Below, piece by piece: positions 26,499 through 36,114 of a stretch of DNA of 64,000 nucleotides. Made by a program: the position numbers and the translations under genes. A model generated the notes under the pieces. That model ran no database searches. It saw nothing but the letters and a program-made list of their open reading frames with translations, and was not told where the DNA came from. This DNA comes from Bin55 sp963664665 (lineage in GTDB: Bacteria > Pseudomonadota > Gammaproteobacteria > Pseudomonadales > Azotimanducaceae): assembly GCA_963664665.2 (NCBI GenBank), contig CAXXMH010000008.1, positions 558,001 to 622,000 on the forward strand. Reading direction: 5' to 3'. Numbering within the stretch: the stretch's first letter is position 1; each line of letters opens with the position of its first letter.

Positions 26499-28480
26499 TT
26501 GAAGGAGCAGCTACTCTTCCTTCAAAAACCAATGGGTGCTCGAAGAGCCTCAATGTGTTTATGCCTGATTCTCGGCTTCGTTGTCGCAGTTGAGGCAGCT
26601 GGAGATTGGTCCCACTACGGCGGGTCGTCAAAGGGAGATCGATATGTAGCGTCCTCATCGATTTCACCGGAAAACGTCAAGCAGCTTTCCCAAGCTTGGA
26701 CCTATCGAACAGGGGACACCTCTGATGGCTCTGAGTATGACGGCGACCCTTCAAGATTCCGCGCTACGCCAGTCTTAATCGACGGTAAGCTGATTTTCTC
26801 GACCGGATTCAATCGAGTTATCGCGTTAGATCCTGCAAACGGAAAGGAACTCTGGGAGTTTGATCCGGATGTAGATTTCTCGAAATCCTATAGCGAGATG
26901 TTTACCTCCCGTGGTGTAGCCGTATGGGCTGATCCCAAAGAGGAATCGGTTCATTGTCGCGTGCGTGTCTTTGCAGGAACGCTCGATGCACGGTTAATCG
27001 CAATAGATGCTGAAACTGGCAAACTTTGTCTTGACTTTGGCAAAGCTGGCGTTGTTAACTTGTCGAAAGGAATACGACGCTACCGAAAGTGGGACTACTC
27101 CGTTACTTCGCCTCCGATTGTCGTCGGAGAACTCGTCATTGTTGGTTCCGCGATTGGCGATAACGGCGCTGCGAATCTTGAATCCGGATTGATTCGAGCA
27201 TTTGATGCTCGAGATGGATCACTCGCGTGGTTGTGGGATCCAATTCCCCGATCTGAAAGTCATCCAGGAAGCGCTACTTGGTCGAATCTACGACGAAATC
27301 GGACGGGCGGCGCAAACGTGTGGAGCGTGATGTCGGCGGATAGTGAGCGTGACTTGGTGTTCTTACCAACAACATCCCCTTCACCAGATTTCTACGGTGG
27401 CATGCGGTTGGGGGATAACGCGTTCGCAAACTCCCTCGTCGCGCTACAGGCGTCTACTGGGGCATTTATCTGGGGTTATCGACAGTCCGTCATGACCTAT
27501 GGGACTACGATCTAGCCGCTCAGCCTCTTCTATTTGAGCATATCTCATCGGACGGTAAGAAACGCCCCGCTGTTGCGCAAGCTTCAAAGACGGGGTTCGT
27601 TTTCGTGCTCGACCGTGAAACCGGTGAACCGCTTCATCCGGTCGAGGAACGAGAAGTACCACAAAGTGACGTACCCGGTGAACAAGCTGCAAAGACCCAA
27701 CTGTTTCCGAAGCTGAAACTTCACCCCACTTATGCTCAGCCGGTAGAACTTTGGAGTTTCACGCCGGTGCACCGCAAGGCCTGTGAACAGTTTTTGGAAG
27801 GCATCCGCTACGACGGGATTTTCACACCGCCTAGTCTCGAAGGTACGCTCGTTTATCCTGGTAACGCGGGAGGAACCAATTGGGGTTCGATGGCGTACGA
27901 CAAAAAGGCGCGAATCGGGTACGTGATCGTCAGTCGCTGGCCTACGGTCGTCAAGTTGATTCCTCGTAAGCAATTTCACGAAGCCGAACGTTTAGGCACT
28001 CTCAATGGCGCTCCTGCACAGCACACTGAACAGGAAGACACACCGTACGGGATGGCGCGTTTCGATCTACTTTACGAATATCTTCCATGCCTGAAAGGTC
28101 CATGGTCAACACTTGTCGCGGTGGATCTTGATCTCGGTGAGGTGATCTGGGAACAACCAGCCGGCTCAATAAATTGGGTCGATGTCGGTGAGAGAGCGGT
28201 CCAATGGGGTTACATTACTACCGGCGGTCCTATCGTCACAGAAGGTGGTGTGGTGTTTTACGCCTCCGAGAGTGACAACAAACTTCGCGCACTTGATGGT
28301 GCCAATGGTGCAGAGTTGTGGGCTCAGGAACTACCAGCCGGTGCACATTCAACACCGATGGGGTATCGCTATGAAGGTATGGACTATGTCGTAGTAACGG
28401 CAGGTGGAAATCTCACCCGCGGATTTGGACGCGGTGACCACGTCGTTGCCTATCGCTTGGCTAGCAAGAACGGTCCTTGA
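26499..28480 (+). pseudogene. PQQ-dependent (quinoprotein) dehydrogenase, broken by a one-base frameshift
   Basis: Two frames, 26499-27515 and the frame of 27605-28480, join into one eight-bladed PQQ dehydrogenase of about 660 residues. The first part has a signal-like stretch, WSHYGGSSKGDRY, GKLIFSTGFNRVIALDPANGKELW, TGGANVWSVMSADSERDLVFLPT and SPSPDFYGG. In the second frame the sequence continues from about 27482 as VRHDLWDYDLAAQPLLF, through AVAQASKTGFVFVLDRETG, to the final propeller blades (VFYASESDNKLRALDGANGAELW). One missing base near 27478-27484 restores the frame. The family oxidises sugars or alcohols in the periplasm and passes electrons to ubiquinone. This is either a young pseudogene or a sequencing error, since conservation persists on both sides. 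Confidence 0.85.
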
Positions 28481-28566
28481 ATTCAAACGCATTTGTACAG
28501 AAAGCCCGTCAAATCTATGTTCAGACTTGAGTCGAACGCAACCCGGAAAGGAAGCTATGTAAGGCA

Positions 28567-28608
28567 GAGACGGTCATCGTCCGGTCAGTACTATATTTCG
28601 TCCGTCTC
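28567..28608. repeat. Inverted repeat upstream of the ArsC-like gene
   Basis: GAGACGG at 28567-28573 and CCGTCTC at 28602-28608 form a perfect 7-base inverted repeat with a 28-base spacer, about 30 bases before the ArsC-like start. No T-run follows. It could be a terminator remnant of the PQQ gene, an operator or chance. Confidence 0.25.
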
Positions 28609-28635
28609 CAAAACACCAGTTGAGCTCTAGCATCC

Positions 28636-28980
28636 ATGAAGATTTACTTCAATCAAAACTGTAGCAAGTGTCGTAACGCTGTCGCGCAATTGGACGAAAA
28701 GGGGAGCGACTATCAGCTCGTCAAATACCTCGAGTCCGAGCTCTCGGCTTCAGAACTTGGCGACATCGTCGACATGCTTCAGGATCCGTTGGAAGATCTG
28801 GTTCGTAAAGACCAGAACTTTCGCGAACTTGGCTTGAATGGCAAGGATTACGTTACAAAAGATGCGGTCATTGAATTGCTCAGCGCACACCCCAAACTAA
28901 TGCAACGCCCGATCATCGTCAAAGATGGTAAAGCGAGTATCGCACGGACCCCCGAAAAAGTCGACGAACTCACTGGGTAA
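28636..28980 (+). CDS. ArsC/YfgD-family thioredoxin-fold reductase
   Basis: A 114-residue ArsC-family protein. It starts MKIYFNQNCSKCRNAVAQL with C9-x-x-C12, continues with FRELGLNGKDYVTKDAVIELL, and has the cis-Pro-type segment HPKLMQRPIIVKDGKASIAR. The pattern is closest to the YfgD-like branch, annotated as arsenate reductase but rarely tested. A second Cys in the motif is shared with thioredoxin-like or Spx-like members. No arsenite efflux or ArsR gene is near, so a dedicated arsenic operon is unlikely. It is followed after 38 bases by the NHL-repeat gene on the same strand. Confidence 0.85.
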   Translation: MKIYFNQNCSKCRNAVAQLDEKGSDYQLVKYLESELSASELGDIVDMLQDPLEDLVRKDQNFRELGLNGKDYVTKDAVIELLSAHPKLMQRPIIVKDGKASIARTPEKVDELTG

Positions 28981-29018
28981 AAAGAGCACTCAATAACTTC
29001 AAAGAAGAAGCGATCCTG

Positions 29019-29993
29019 ATGGCGAGAATTGAATTCGAGATAATTCGAAACTGGGAAAAGCTGCCAGAGGGATGGAGTTTCGTTGAGGTCGCGGGGGTAG
29101 CAACCGACTCCGAAGACCGCGTCTACGCGTTTAACCGTGGCGAACATCCGATGATCGTGTTCGACTCTGACGGAAACTTCCTTGATGCGTGGGGCGAAGG
29201 TGTATTTACAAACCCCCACGGTCTATATATCGGACCAGACGATACGGTATTTGCGGCTGACAACTTTGACCATACCGTGAGGATCTTCAATACCGATGGT
29301 CATCTACAGCAGACTTTAGGCGAGAAGAACAAAGCGAGCGACACAGGCTTTATCCCAGGTAAGTCACCCGTTCAGTACGGCGGTGGACCCTTCAATCGCG
29401 TGACAAATGTCGCGCTGGATAGGTCGGGAGACCTGTTTGTCGCAGACGGCTACGGTAACGCGAGAGTTCATAAATTCTCGAATTCTGGTGAGTACCTGTT
29501 TTCATGGGGAGAACCTGGCGACGGACCAGGTGAGTTCAACTTGCCGCACGCAATCGCCATCGATTCCGATGACCGAATATATGTCGCCGACCGAGAGAAC
29601 TCACGAATTCAAGTATTCAACCACCATGGTGGGCATGTGGCAACATGGGATCATGTGACTCGGCCGGATGACTTGTTCATCGATAAAGCTGGGATTCTTC
29701 ATGTTGCTGAACTCGGCGAAATCGCTGGCAAGCCACCCAATACCGAAGTTCTGCCGCATACGCCACACGCAAGTGTCTGTCTCATGGAACTTGACGGTAC
29801 CTTAATCCATCGCTTTGGCGAGAGCGACCCCGTGCAACCGGGTAATTTCTTTGCGCCGCACGGCATTTGGGCCGACTCAAAAGGCGATCTCTATGTCGCA
29901 GAAGTCATTTACAGTGGGGGCGCTAATCGTGGACTCGTACCACTTGACTGCCATTCGCTTCAGAAGTTCAAGCGAATACAGCACGACGCATAA
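29019..29993 (+). CDS. NHL-repeat beta-propeller protein
   Basis: A 324-residue protein built of about six NHL blades. The repeating pattern is G-[VI]-A-x-D-x-x-x-x-[VI]-[YF]-V-A-D, for example VATDSEDRVYAFNRGEH, VALDRSGDLFVADGYGNARV, IAIDSDDRIYVADRENSRIQVF and IWADSKGDLYVAEV. No signal peptide is visible. Related proteins are often annotated as peptidyl-alpha-hydroxyglycine amidating-lyase-like or 6-bladed propeller proteins; substrates are mostly unknown. It lies between the ArsC-like gene and the Ldh-family dehydrogenase, all on the plus strand, and could belong to a small catabolic unit with the latter. Confidence 0.85.
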   Translation: MARIEFEIIRNWEKLPEGWSFVEVAGVATDSEDRVYAFNRGEHPMIVFDSDGNFLDAWGEGVFTNPHGLYIGPDDTVFAADNFDHTVRIFNTDGHLQQTLGEKNKASDTGFIPGKSPVQYGGGPFNRVTNVALDRSGDLFVADGYGNARVHKFSNSGEYLFSWGEPGDGPGEFNLPHAIAIDSDDRIYVADRENSRIQVFNHHGGHVATWDHVTRPDDLFIDKAGILHVAELGEIAGKPPNTEVLPHTPHASVCLMELDGTLIHRFGESDPVQPGNFFAPHGIWADSKGDLYVAEVIYSGGANRGLVPLDCHSLQKFKRIQHDA

Positions 29994-30158
29994 CTGACAT
30001 CCACAAAAATCTTGCTTTCCTTGAAATCTGGTATTCGATGGATGTCTTTAAGTTCTTTGGTTTTGCATCACGATTCCGATCGTTTCACGCCCTACAGTCC
30101 ACTATTCGAGCGTAAGGATCTATTTAAATGCTCTTGATTAGTCAGTTAAGGAAGTCTC

Positions 30159-31247
30159 TTGCTTAAACATTTCTTGGTACCTGAAGAAGAGCAAGTTCTC
30201 GTTTCAGAATTTGTCGCGAGATCGGGAATGGTCGCTCTTTTCGAGGCCATGGGAGTGTCACCTACTGATGCGAAGCTCGCGGCAGACGTATTGATCGAAG
30301 CTGATCTACGAGGTTGCGAAAGCCATGGCGTATCAAATATGGTCCGACGTTACGTCGAAATGTATGCGGATGGTCGTCTCAATCCAACGCCAAACGTTCG
30401 CGTCCTACATGAGTCACCTGTAAGCGCAACCCTGGACGCAGACTTAGGCATCGGTCTTCATGTCGGTCCGAAGGCTATGGACATGGCGATCGAGAAGGCC
30501 GAACGTTATGGCATGGGTGCCGTGGGTGTACAACGATGTGGCCATGTTGGCATGCTGGCTTACTATCCCATGCAAGCCATCAAGCATGACATGATCGGGG
30601 TTTGCATGGTGTCAGCAGGTGGCGGCATCATGGTACCCACGTATGGCTCCGAACCTGCTTTCGGCACACATCCTATCGCGTGGGCAGCGCCTGCGAACGA
30701 AATGCCGCCTTTTGTATTCGATGTTGCGACAACACAGGTCGCCGCTAACAAACTTGGGCTCACACGTAGGATCGGCTCAAAACTCGAACCTGGGTGGATT
30801 TGCGATCTTGATGGGACACCCATCATGGATGCGGTGGATACACCCGATTTCGGCAAATTTCACATGCTGCCGTTTGGTGGTACACGTGAAAACGGCAGTC
30901 ATAAGGGTTATGGATTCGCCATGATCGCTGAGATCATGTCCGGCATCCTTTCAGGCAATGGTCCCGGGGTCTTTACAGGTGGTGTCGCCACGTCGCAGTT
31001 CGTCATGGCGTTCAAGGTGGACGCATTTCTTGAACTCGAAAGATTTAAGCACGACATGGACAAGATATTGCGCCACCTCGTCGATATGAAGCCAGCACTT
31101 GGTCATGATCGTGTGTATTACGCCGGACTCATGGAACACGAGGAGACCATTCAACGGCGTGCCAACGGCATCCCCTATCACAGCGAAGTCGTTGACTGGT
31201 TTAACGGTGCGAGCGACGCGCACAACCTTGGCGTAAAGTGGCCGTAG
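30159..31247 (+). CDS. Ldh family (malate/L-lactate/sulfolactate-type) NAD(P)-dependent dehydrogenase
   Basis: A 362-residue member of the LDH2/MDH2 oxidoreductase family, which is distinct from classical lactate dehydrogenase. Hallmarks are AADVLIEADLRGCESHGVSNMVRRYVEM, VGVQRCGHVGMLAYYPMQAI, the GTHPIAWAAP motif and the late ENGSHKGYGFAMIAEIMSGIL. Family members reduce or oxidise 2-keto/2-hydroxy acids such as malate, ureidoglycolate, sulfolactate or delta-1-piperideine-2-carboxylate; the substrate cannot be read. Start TTG 30159 has AAGGAAG about 5 bases upstream. It precedes the Pcp-like gene by 37 bases. Confidence 0.9.
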   Translation: MLKHFLVPEEEQVLVSEFVARSGMVALFEAMGVSPTDAKLAADVLIEADLRGCESHGVSNMVRRYVEMYADGRLNPTPNVRVLHESPVSATLDADLGIGLHVGPKAMDMAIEKAERYGMGAVGVQRCGHVGMLAYYPMQAIKHDMIGVCMVSAGGGIMVPTYGSEPAFGTHPIAWAAPANEMPPFVFDVATTQVAANKLGLTRRIGSKLEPGWICDLDGTPIMDAVDTPDFGKFHMLPFGGTRENGSHKGYGFAMIAEIMSGILSGNGPGVFTGGVATSQFVMAFKVDAFLELERFKHDMDKILRHLVDMKPALGHDRVYYAGLMEHEETIQRRANGIPYHSEVVDWFNGASDAHNLGVKWP

Positions 31248-31284
31248 CACGTCAACGCTCAGTCACTTACATATCTAACGACCA

Positions 31285-32346
31285 TTGATTGACCGGGATT
31301 TAAGCGTCGAGCTGGCGCGACTCCCGCTCGCTCGTGAACAGATTCCTAGTGTCGTCGATCGATATGCGGAGATCTCGACCCGTCTTAAACACGACCTCAT
31401 CCATTCAACGCAACCACACCGATCCGTAAACGAGGCTGCCAGTTCCATCTGGGAAGAAGCTTGTTCTGACGTTCAAACACACGCACTCGATGATCGTTCG
31501 TTGCATTGGGGACGCCTTTTACTCTATGAGACCTTATACGATCATCGCTTAGAAGAACTCGTCCCCACCGTCGAGAAACAAAGTAGAAATTTCGGATTAC
31601 AGCGTCGTAGCTCCGAGCCACAAGCCATCATCACGGGCTTTGACCCATTCGGTTTAAACGCAAATGTTCAGCAATGCAATCCGTCTGGGGCGTTCGTGCT
31701 CGCACTTAATGGACGAAAAATCGGTGATTTAAGGGTCAAATCCATGATTTTCCCAGTGAGGTATGCGGATTTTGACGGTTTTTGCATAGAAAATGCGGTT
31801 GAACCCTTACTTAAGTCGGAATCCACTGCTTTGATTGTGACAGTAAGTATGGGGCGGGAGGGTTTCGACTTAGAGCGATTCCCCGCGAAATGTCGAGGTG
31901 CTACTCAACCTGATAACCAGGATATCGACATAACGCATTTCGTAAATCCGTTCGATTCGCCGCTCGATGGACCTTCATTTGTGGAGTTTTCGTTACCCGC
32001 TGAAGAAATGCTGCAAAAGTTGCGTGCCGAATCACGCCGTCGTGTTACCGACAACCGGAAAATCGCCACGAGTGAAGATGGGACATTCGAAGCATCTTCA
32101 TTGTCCATACTAGAAGGCAAACACGCGATTTCCGGTTCCGGCGGTAATTTCCTATCCAACGAAATCAGCTATCGCGCACTCAATTTACAGGCAAAACTAG
32201 GAACCCAAGTCCTTATGGGGCACATTCATGTTCCTCGCATCGTGGGGTACGACGAGCACAAAATCCGTCAGGATTTCAGCTTGTTTCAGGAAATACTGTC
32301 CGCGCTTACGTCGGTTGTTGCTACACCTCCGCGATCAAGCGCTTAA
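31285..32346 (+). CDS. Peptidase C15 (pyroglutamyl peptidase I)-like protein with Cys-to-Ser at the nucleophile
   Basis: A 353-residue protein. After an N-terminal extension of about 110 residues it has the peptidase C15 core: AIITGFDPFG and NPSGAFVLALNG, the Glu motif in GFDLERFPAKCRG (E197), and MGHIHVPRIV with the catalytic His (H315). In pyroglutamyl peptidase I the nucleophile lies in an A-G-T-x-x-C-N pattern; here the aligned segment is GGNFLSNEISYRAL, with Ser at residue 291 (TCC, one base from TGC). It may be a serine-nucleophile variant, a non-peptidase, or inactive. Start is TTG 31285. It ends 5 bases from the convergent methyltransferase gene. Confidence 0.75.
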   Translation: MIDRDLSVELARLPLAREQIPSVVDRYAEISTRLKHDLIHSTQPHRSVNEAASSIWEEACSDVQTHALDDRSLHWGRLLLYETLYDHRLEELVPTVEKQSRNFGLQRRSSEPQAIITGFDPFGLNANVQQCNPSGAFVLALNGRKIGDLRVKSMIFPVRYADFDGFCIENAVEPLLKSESTALIVTVSMGREGFDLERFPAKCRGATQPDNQDIDITHFVNPFDSPLDGPSFVEFSLPAEEMLQKLRAESRRRVTDNRKIATSEDGTFEASSLSILEGKHAISGSGGNFLSNEISYRALNLQAKLGTQVLMGHIHVPRIVGYDEHKIRQDFSLFQEILSALTSVVATPPRSSA

Positions 32347-32351
32347 CGATC

Positions 32352-33437
32352 TTACGGTCGAATTTCGTAGTAACTGTTGATGGCGTTTTCATATTCGAGT
32401 TTCCGAAAGCGCGTAAATCCGGCTGCAGCGGTCATGTCTTGTGCAACCTCCGAATTGAATCCCAAGGTCCCTAAGCCCGCGCCTCCTGGCTCCGACATTG
32501 CAGATGACATGCAAACCATGACCGAAAACCCGTACAACAACGGCGCGCTCGGATTTTCAGCCAAGTTATCCGCGAATTTCGAAAAAGATCGGATGTCCGA
32601 ACATAACCACGTGCCATCATCACTAAGCGCACCATAGATTTCAGCAATCAAACGATCTGGAAATGGTGTGTCGTGAACGACATCAAAGGTCGTGATGAAA
32701 TCAAAGGAATGATCGCTTGGTAGAGGGTGCTCTCGTGCGTCACGAATCGACACATTCGTTAAGCCCCATGTTTCGATATTCGCACGAGCTCGCTCGATTG
32801 CGTGAGTCGATATCTCGATACCCGTAAAAGTAGATTTCGGATAAGCTTTCGCCATGTTCAACAGCGCAATTCCCGCCCCGCATCCCACATCTGCGACGGT
32901 AACGCCACTGTCTAGACGCTCACAGACATTTTCAAGCTGTGGCAGGATGGATTGCACCAGCTCGAATCGCGGAATGTAGTTATTTAGCTTTTCGATGCCA
33001 CAAGCGCATCCGGGACCATGCTCATCAAATCGCATGCCAAGACCCGTACTGAACGCTTCCGGCAAGCGATCCACGGAAGAGCGCAACGCTGCAAATGCCT
33101 GAAACCCCGAAGCGAAGTAATACGGACTATCCTCATCGCAGAACACCGCACTCACTTCAGGACTGATCGAGAAGGCGTCTTTTTCTTCGTCGTAATCGAG
33201 ATGTTGATTACACGCCTGGTGCCTCAACCATTCTCGAATCCAACGCTCGTGAAGCCCCGTCGCTCCTGCGAGTTCATCACTTGTGGTCCAACCAAGCTCG
33301 CGAATCGCTTTATATAGTCCCAGTTCATCGCCGATGTAAGACAGATTGCAGTTAATCGCAGCAGCTAACTGTTGTCCTGTTCTTGCGGCAAACCGCTGAG
33401 CCTTTTCGCGATCAAATTCAGTATGGGTTGCAGGCAT
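32352..33437 (-). CDS. Class I SAM-dependent methyltransferase (Rv2258c-like)
   Basis: A 361-residue protein with a winged-helix-like N-terminal dimerisation region (TSDELAGATGLHERWIREWLRHQA) followed by a Rossmann methyltransferase domain. The SAM motifs are VADVGCGAGIALLNMA (motif I), TFTGIEIS (acidic end of beta 2) and FDFITTFDVVHDTPFPD (motif IV region). The arrangement resembles Rv2258c of Mycobacterium tuberculosis and plant O-methyltransferases. The natural substrate is unknown. It lies downstream of the sulfatase gene on the same strand after 144 bases. Confidence 0.87.
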   Translation of the reverse strand: MPATHTEFDREKAQRFAARTGQQLAAAINCNLSYIGDELGLYKAIRELGWTTSDELAGATGLHERWIREWLRHQACNQHLDYDEEKDAFSISPEVSAVFCDEDSPYYFASGFQAFAALRSSVDRLPEAFSTGLGMRFDEHGPGCACGIEKLNNYIPRFELVQSILPQLENVCERLDSGVTVADVGCGAGIALLNMAKAYPKSTFTGIEISTHAIERARANIETWGLTNVSIRDAREHPLPSDHSFDFITTFDVVHDTPFPDRLIAEIYGALSDDGTWLCSDIRSFSKFADNLAENPSAPLLYGFSVMVCMSSAMSEPGGAGLGTLGFNSEVAQDMTAAAGFTRFRKLEYENAINSYYEIRP

Positions 33438-33581
33438 CTCAGTTCATTCTCACCAATCTACGACCACCAATTAAATAGCCTTGCAGAAATCAATTTGGTA
33501 TACGGTGATCTTTCGATTAGCCGGAATTGATGGCACGTTTTCGTTAAACAACGGATTCAAACAACGTCCCCGATTCATGCC

Positions 33582-35825
33582 TTACTGACTTGTCATCAAC
33601 TCTTCCAACAACGCATCATGATCCATTACCTCTGTGCTGAATGCTTCGATCACGACGTCAATGATCTTTCCTTGAAATACGAAAGGAGAAGCGTACAGAT
33701 CATCGACCGGAGTCTGACTATCCCGACCGACTTCTAGTGGTTCATTCACGAAGTTGTGATAGCCAAACGGTGACAGAATCCCGTCACCACCAACTTCATC
33801 ATTGATGTAAAACCTAACGTGACCTTCGTCTTCACCGGTACGAATTACATCGGCACGAAGCGTTACAGCCCCCGGTGGAATCGCCGCGCTTGACCTCGTC
33901 CGGCAGCGTTCACCGAAGTTGTTCGTGGTGTAGTGCAACCGATTGTCGCGGATGAAGATGCACCATCCCCCAAATCTGCCACCGTCTGCGATGATGGTGC
34001 CTTCTTGGTTGGCTGAATTACGTTCGATACGCGCTTCAATCCGATGAGACACTCCTCGCACACGAGGACCAGACCTGAAATGGTGAGGTAGCACGGCATC
34101 TTGGAAAAGGACCCAACGATCTTTACTCTCTGGCCACCAACCAACATCTGGCCGATGACTCAAATCGTCGAGAGGAAGCACACCGTAGCGTTCAGCTTCT
34201 TGCCACCATAGTTCCTTGAGCGTCGTAAGCTTCTCAGGATACTGGTTTGCCAGGTTATCGATTTCAGCGATGTCTTGGTCCAAGTGGTAGAGTTCCCAGA
34301 CATCCGAGTCGTAGTCGTCTCCTCGCTGATGAAACGTCACGGCTTTCCAGCCTTCTTGCCAGATCCCTCGCTGACCCACTATCTCGAAATACTGGACTGT
34401 CTTCCGCGTGTGCGCGTCGTTGTCGTTAAAGGTATGAGCCATCGAAACCCCATGAAATGGGATTTGTTTGATCCCATTTACGTGTGTCGGAAGCGGAACG
34501 TCTAGCAAGTCGATCAAAGTCGGCGTGATGTCCACTACGTGATAGAACTGGCGGCGCGTTTCACCTTTAGCTTGAATACCTCTCGGCCAGCGGATTAATA
34601 GCGGAGCTCGGACGCCGCCTCCGTACGTGTGACCTTTGAAACGCTTGAACGGCGTGTTGCCCGCCGTCGCCCAGCCAAACGGGTAATGGTTGTAGGTGAG
34701 AGGTCCACCCATATCATCGAGACGAGCCAAGTTTTCTTCGACGCTGGTGCCGATGCCGTTGCGTGGAAGTTGGTGGTCATACGTGCCATGGAGACCCCCA
34801 AGCGGACTCGCGCCATTGTCGGACAGGGCAATCACGATTGTGTCTTCTCGTTTACCAAGAGCATCGATCTGTTCAAGGAGTCTTGCGATCTGATCATCAG
34901 CATGATCGAGAAAACCCGCGTAAACCTCCATCAATCTGGCAGCCAAGCGTTTTTCGTCTGCGTCGAGATCGTCCCAGTCCTGTACCCCAGGATTTTTGGG
35001 CGCTAACCGTTGGCCTTCAGGAAGTAGACCGGAGGCGATCTGTCTCTCCAGGACTTTCGCGCGAGCAACATCCCAACCTTCATCAAATCGGCCTTTGTAT
35101 TTACTCACGTATGAGGAAGGCACGTGATGGGGTGAATGGCCGGCGGCGAATGCAACGTATAGAAAGAAGGGCTGATCTGGATTAGCGGATGCCAACTGAC
35201 GAAGCCATTTGCTGGATTGGTCCACGATGTCTTCTGACAAGTGATAGTTTTGCCTTTGAGGCGCTTCAACACGTTCGTTTCCCGTAACTAACTCGGGATT
35301 CCATTGGTTCGTCTCCCCCGCCAAGAAACCGTGAAACCGATCAAACCCTCGTTGCAAAGGCCAGTGGTCATATGGACCTGCAGGGCTGGTCTCATGGATG
35401 GATCCCAAATGCCACTTGCCTGCTGCCAGCGTCTGATAGCCGTGAGGTCGAAGCATCTCAGCCAGATTGGCCGCCTCGCGTGCGGCGAAGCCGCGCGTGT
35501 TAGGGAAACCATTCACTATCTCGGCCACGCGCCCCACGCCAACGCTGTGGTGATTGCGACCTGTGAGTAGGCAGGTTCTTGTTGGCGAGCAGAGCGGGGT
35601 AACGTGAAAATTCGCATACCGCAAGCCGTCGTTCGCCAAGCTATTGAGCGCTGCGGTCTCTATGTCAGAACCGTAGCAACCGAACTCCGCATAACCGACA
35701 TCATCCAGTATGACCACGACGATATTCGGGGTTTGACTCAGAGTCGAAGGACTAGGCGACCATGCTGGGGTTGACTCGGCCGATGTTCGATTGATTGTGC
35801 CAGTAAAGTGCTTGTCGTGTTCCAT
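33582..35825 (-). CDS. Arylsulfatase (type I, formylglycine-dependent)
   Basis: A 747-residue sulfatase. Metal ligands are in NIVVVILDDVGYAEFGCYG, the modification motif C-x-P-x-R is PLCSPTRTCLLTGRN (Cys to formylglycine), and the second signature is GYQTLAAGKWHLG. A C-terminal beta domain (HRIEARIERN to VGRDSQTP) is common in large arylsulfatases. No signal peptide is visible at the N-terminus, so a cytoplasmic location or a misplaced start is possible. An activating formylglycine-generating enzyme gene is not in the window. It would release sulfate from organic sulfate esters. Confidence 0.93.
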   Translation of the reverse strand: MEHDKHFTGTINRTSAESTPAWSPSPSTLSQTPNIVVVILDDVGYAEFGCYGSDIETAALNSLANDGLRYANFHVTPLCSPTRTCLLTGRNHHSVGVGRVAEIVNGFPNTRGFAAREAANLAEMLRPHGYQTLAAGKWHLGSIHETSPAGPYDHWPLQRGFDRFHGFLAGETNQWNPELVTGNERVEAPQRQNYHLSEDIVDQSSKWLRQLASANPDQPFFLYVAFAAGHSPHHVPSSYVSKYKGRFDEGWDVARAKVLERQIASGLLPEGQRLAPKNPGVQDWDDLDADEKRLAARLMEVYAGFLDHADDQIARLLEQIDALGKREDTIVIALSDNGASPLGGLHGTYDHQLPRNGIGTSVEENLARLDDMGGPLTYNHYPFGWATAGNTPFKRFKGHTYGGGVRAPLLIRWPRGIQAKGETRRQFYHVVDITPTLIDLLDVPLPTHVNGIKQIPFHGVSMAHTFNDNDAHTRKTVQYFEIVGQRGIWQEGWKAVTFHQRGDDYDSDVWELYHLDQDIAEIDNLANQYPEKLTTLKELWWQEAERYGVLPLDDLSHRPDVGWWPESKDRWVLFQDAVLPHHFRSGPRVRGVSHRIEARIERNSANQEGTIIADGGRFGGWCIFIRDNRLHYTTNNFGERCRTRSSAAIPPGAVTLRADVIRTGEDEGHVRFYINDEVGGDGILSPFGYHNFVNEPLEVGRDSQTPVDDLYASPFVFQGKIIDVVIEAFSTEVMDHDALLEELMTSQ

Positions 35826-36058
35826 CGCTTAACTTAAATCCCGTTGAAATCAAACAGACAGTGCGATAGAGTATTCACATTGAGTTTGAAGCGGCGACCT
35901 AGTCTGAGTTTGCACGGCAAGTGAACGACCCACAACGTCGTGATTTCACGCGCGACACCTCAGCACAACAACCCTCTCGTAATTCAGATCAAGGTCGAAA
36001 CACACACCATGTATCCAGGTTACCTATATAAGAACCGCGCAAGCTAGTCAGTACGCCT

Positions 36059-36096
36059 GCATTGCGATTGCATCCGTTATTCTGCCGCCGCAATGC
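36059..36096. repeat. 8-base inverted repeat between carboxylase and sulfatase genes
   Basis: GCATTGCG at 36059-36066 and CGCAATGC at 36089-36096 form a perfect inverted repeat with a 22-base loop, starting 19 bases past the stop of the downstream carboxylase gene. No T-run follows on the minus strand, so it is not a textbook terminator; it may slow polymerase, protect the mRNA end or bind a regulator. The rest of the gap 35826-36114 shows only AT-rich strings such as CTATATAAG near 36024. Confidence 0.4.
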
Positions 36097-36114
36097 GTTT
36101 AGCTCAATCGACAG

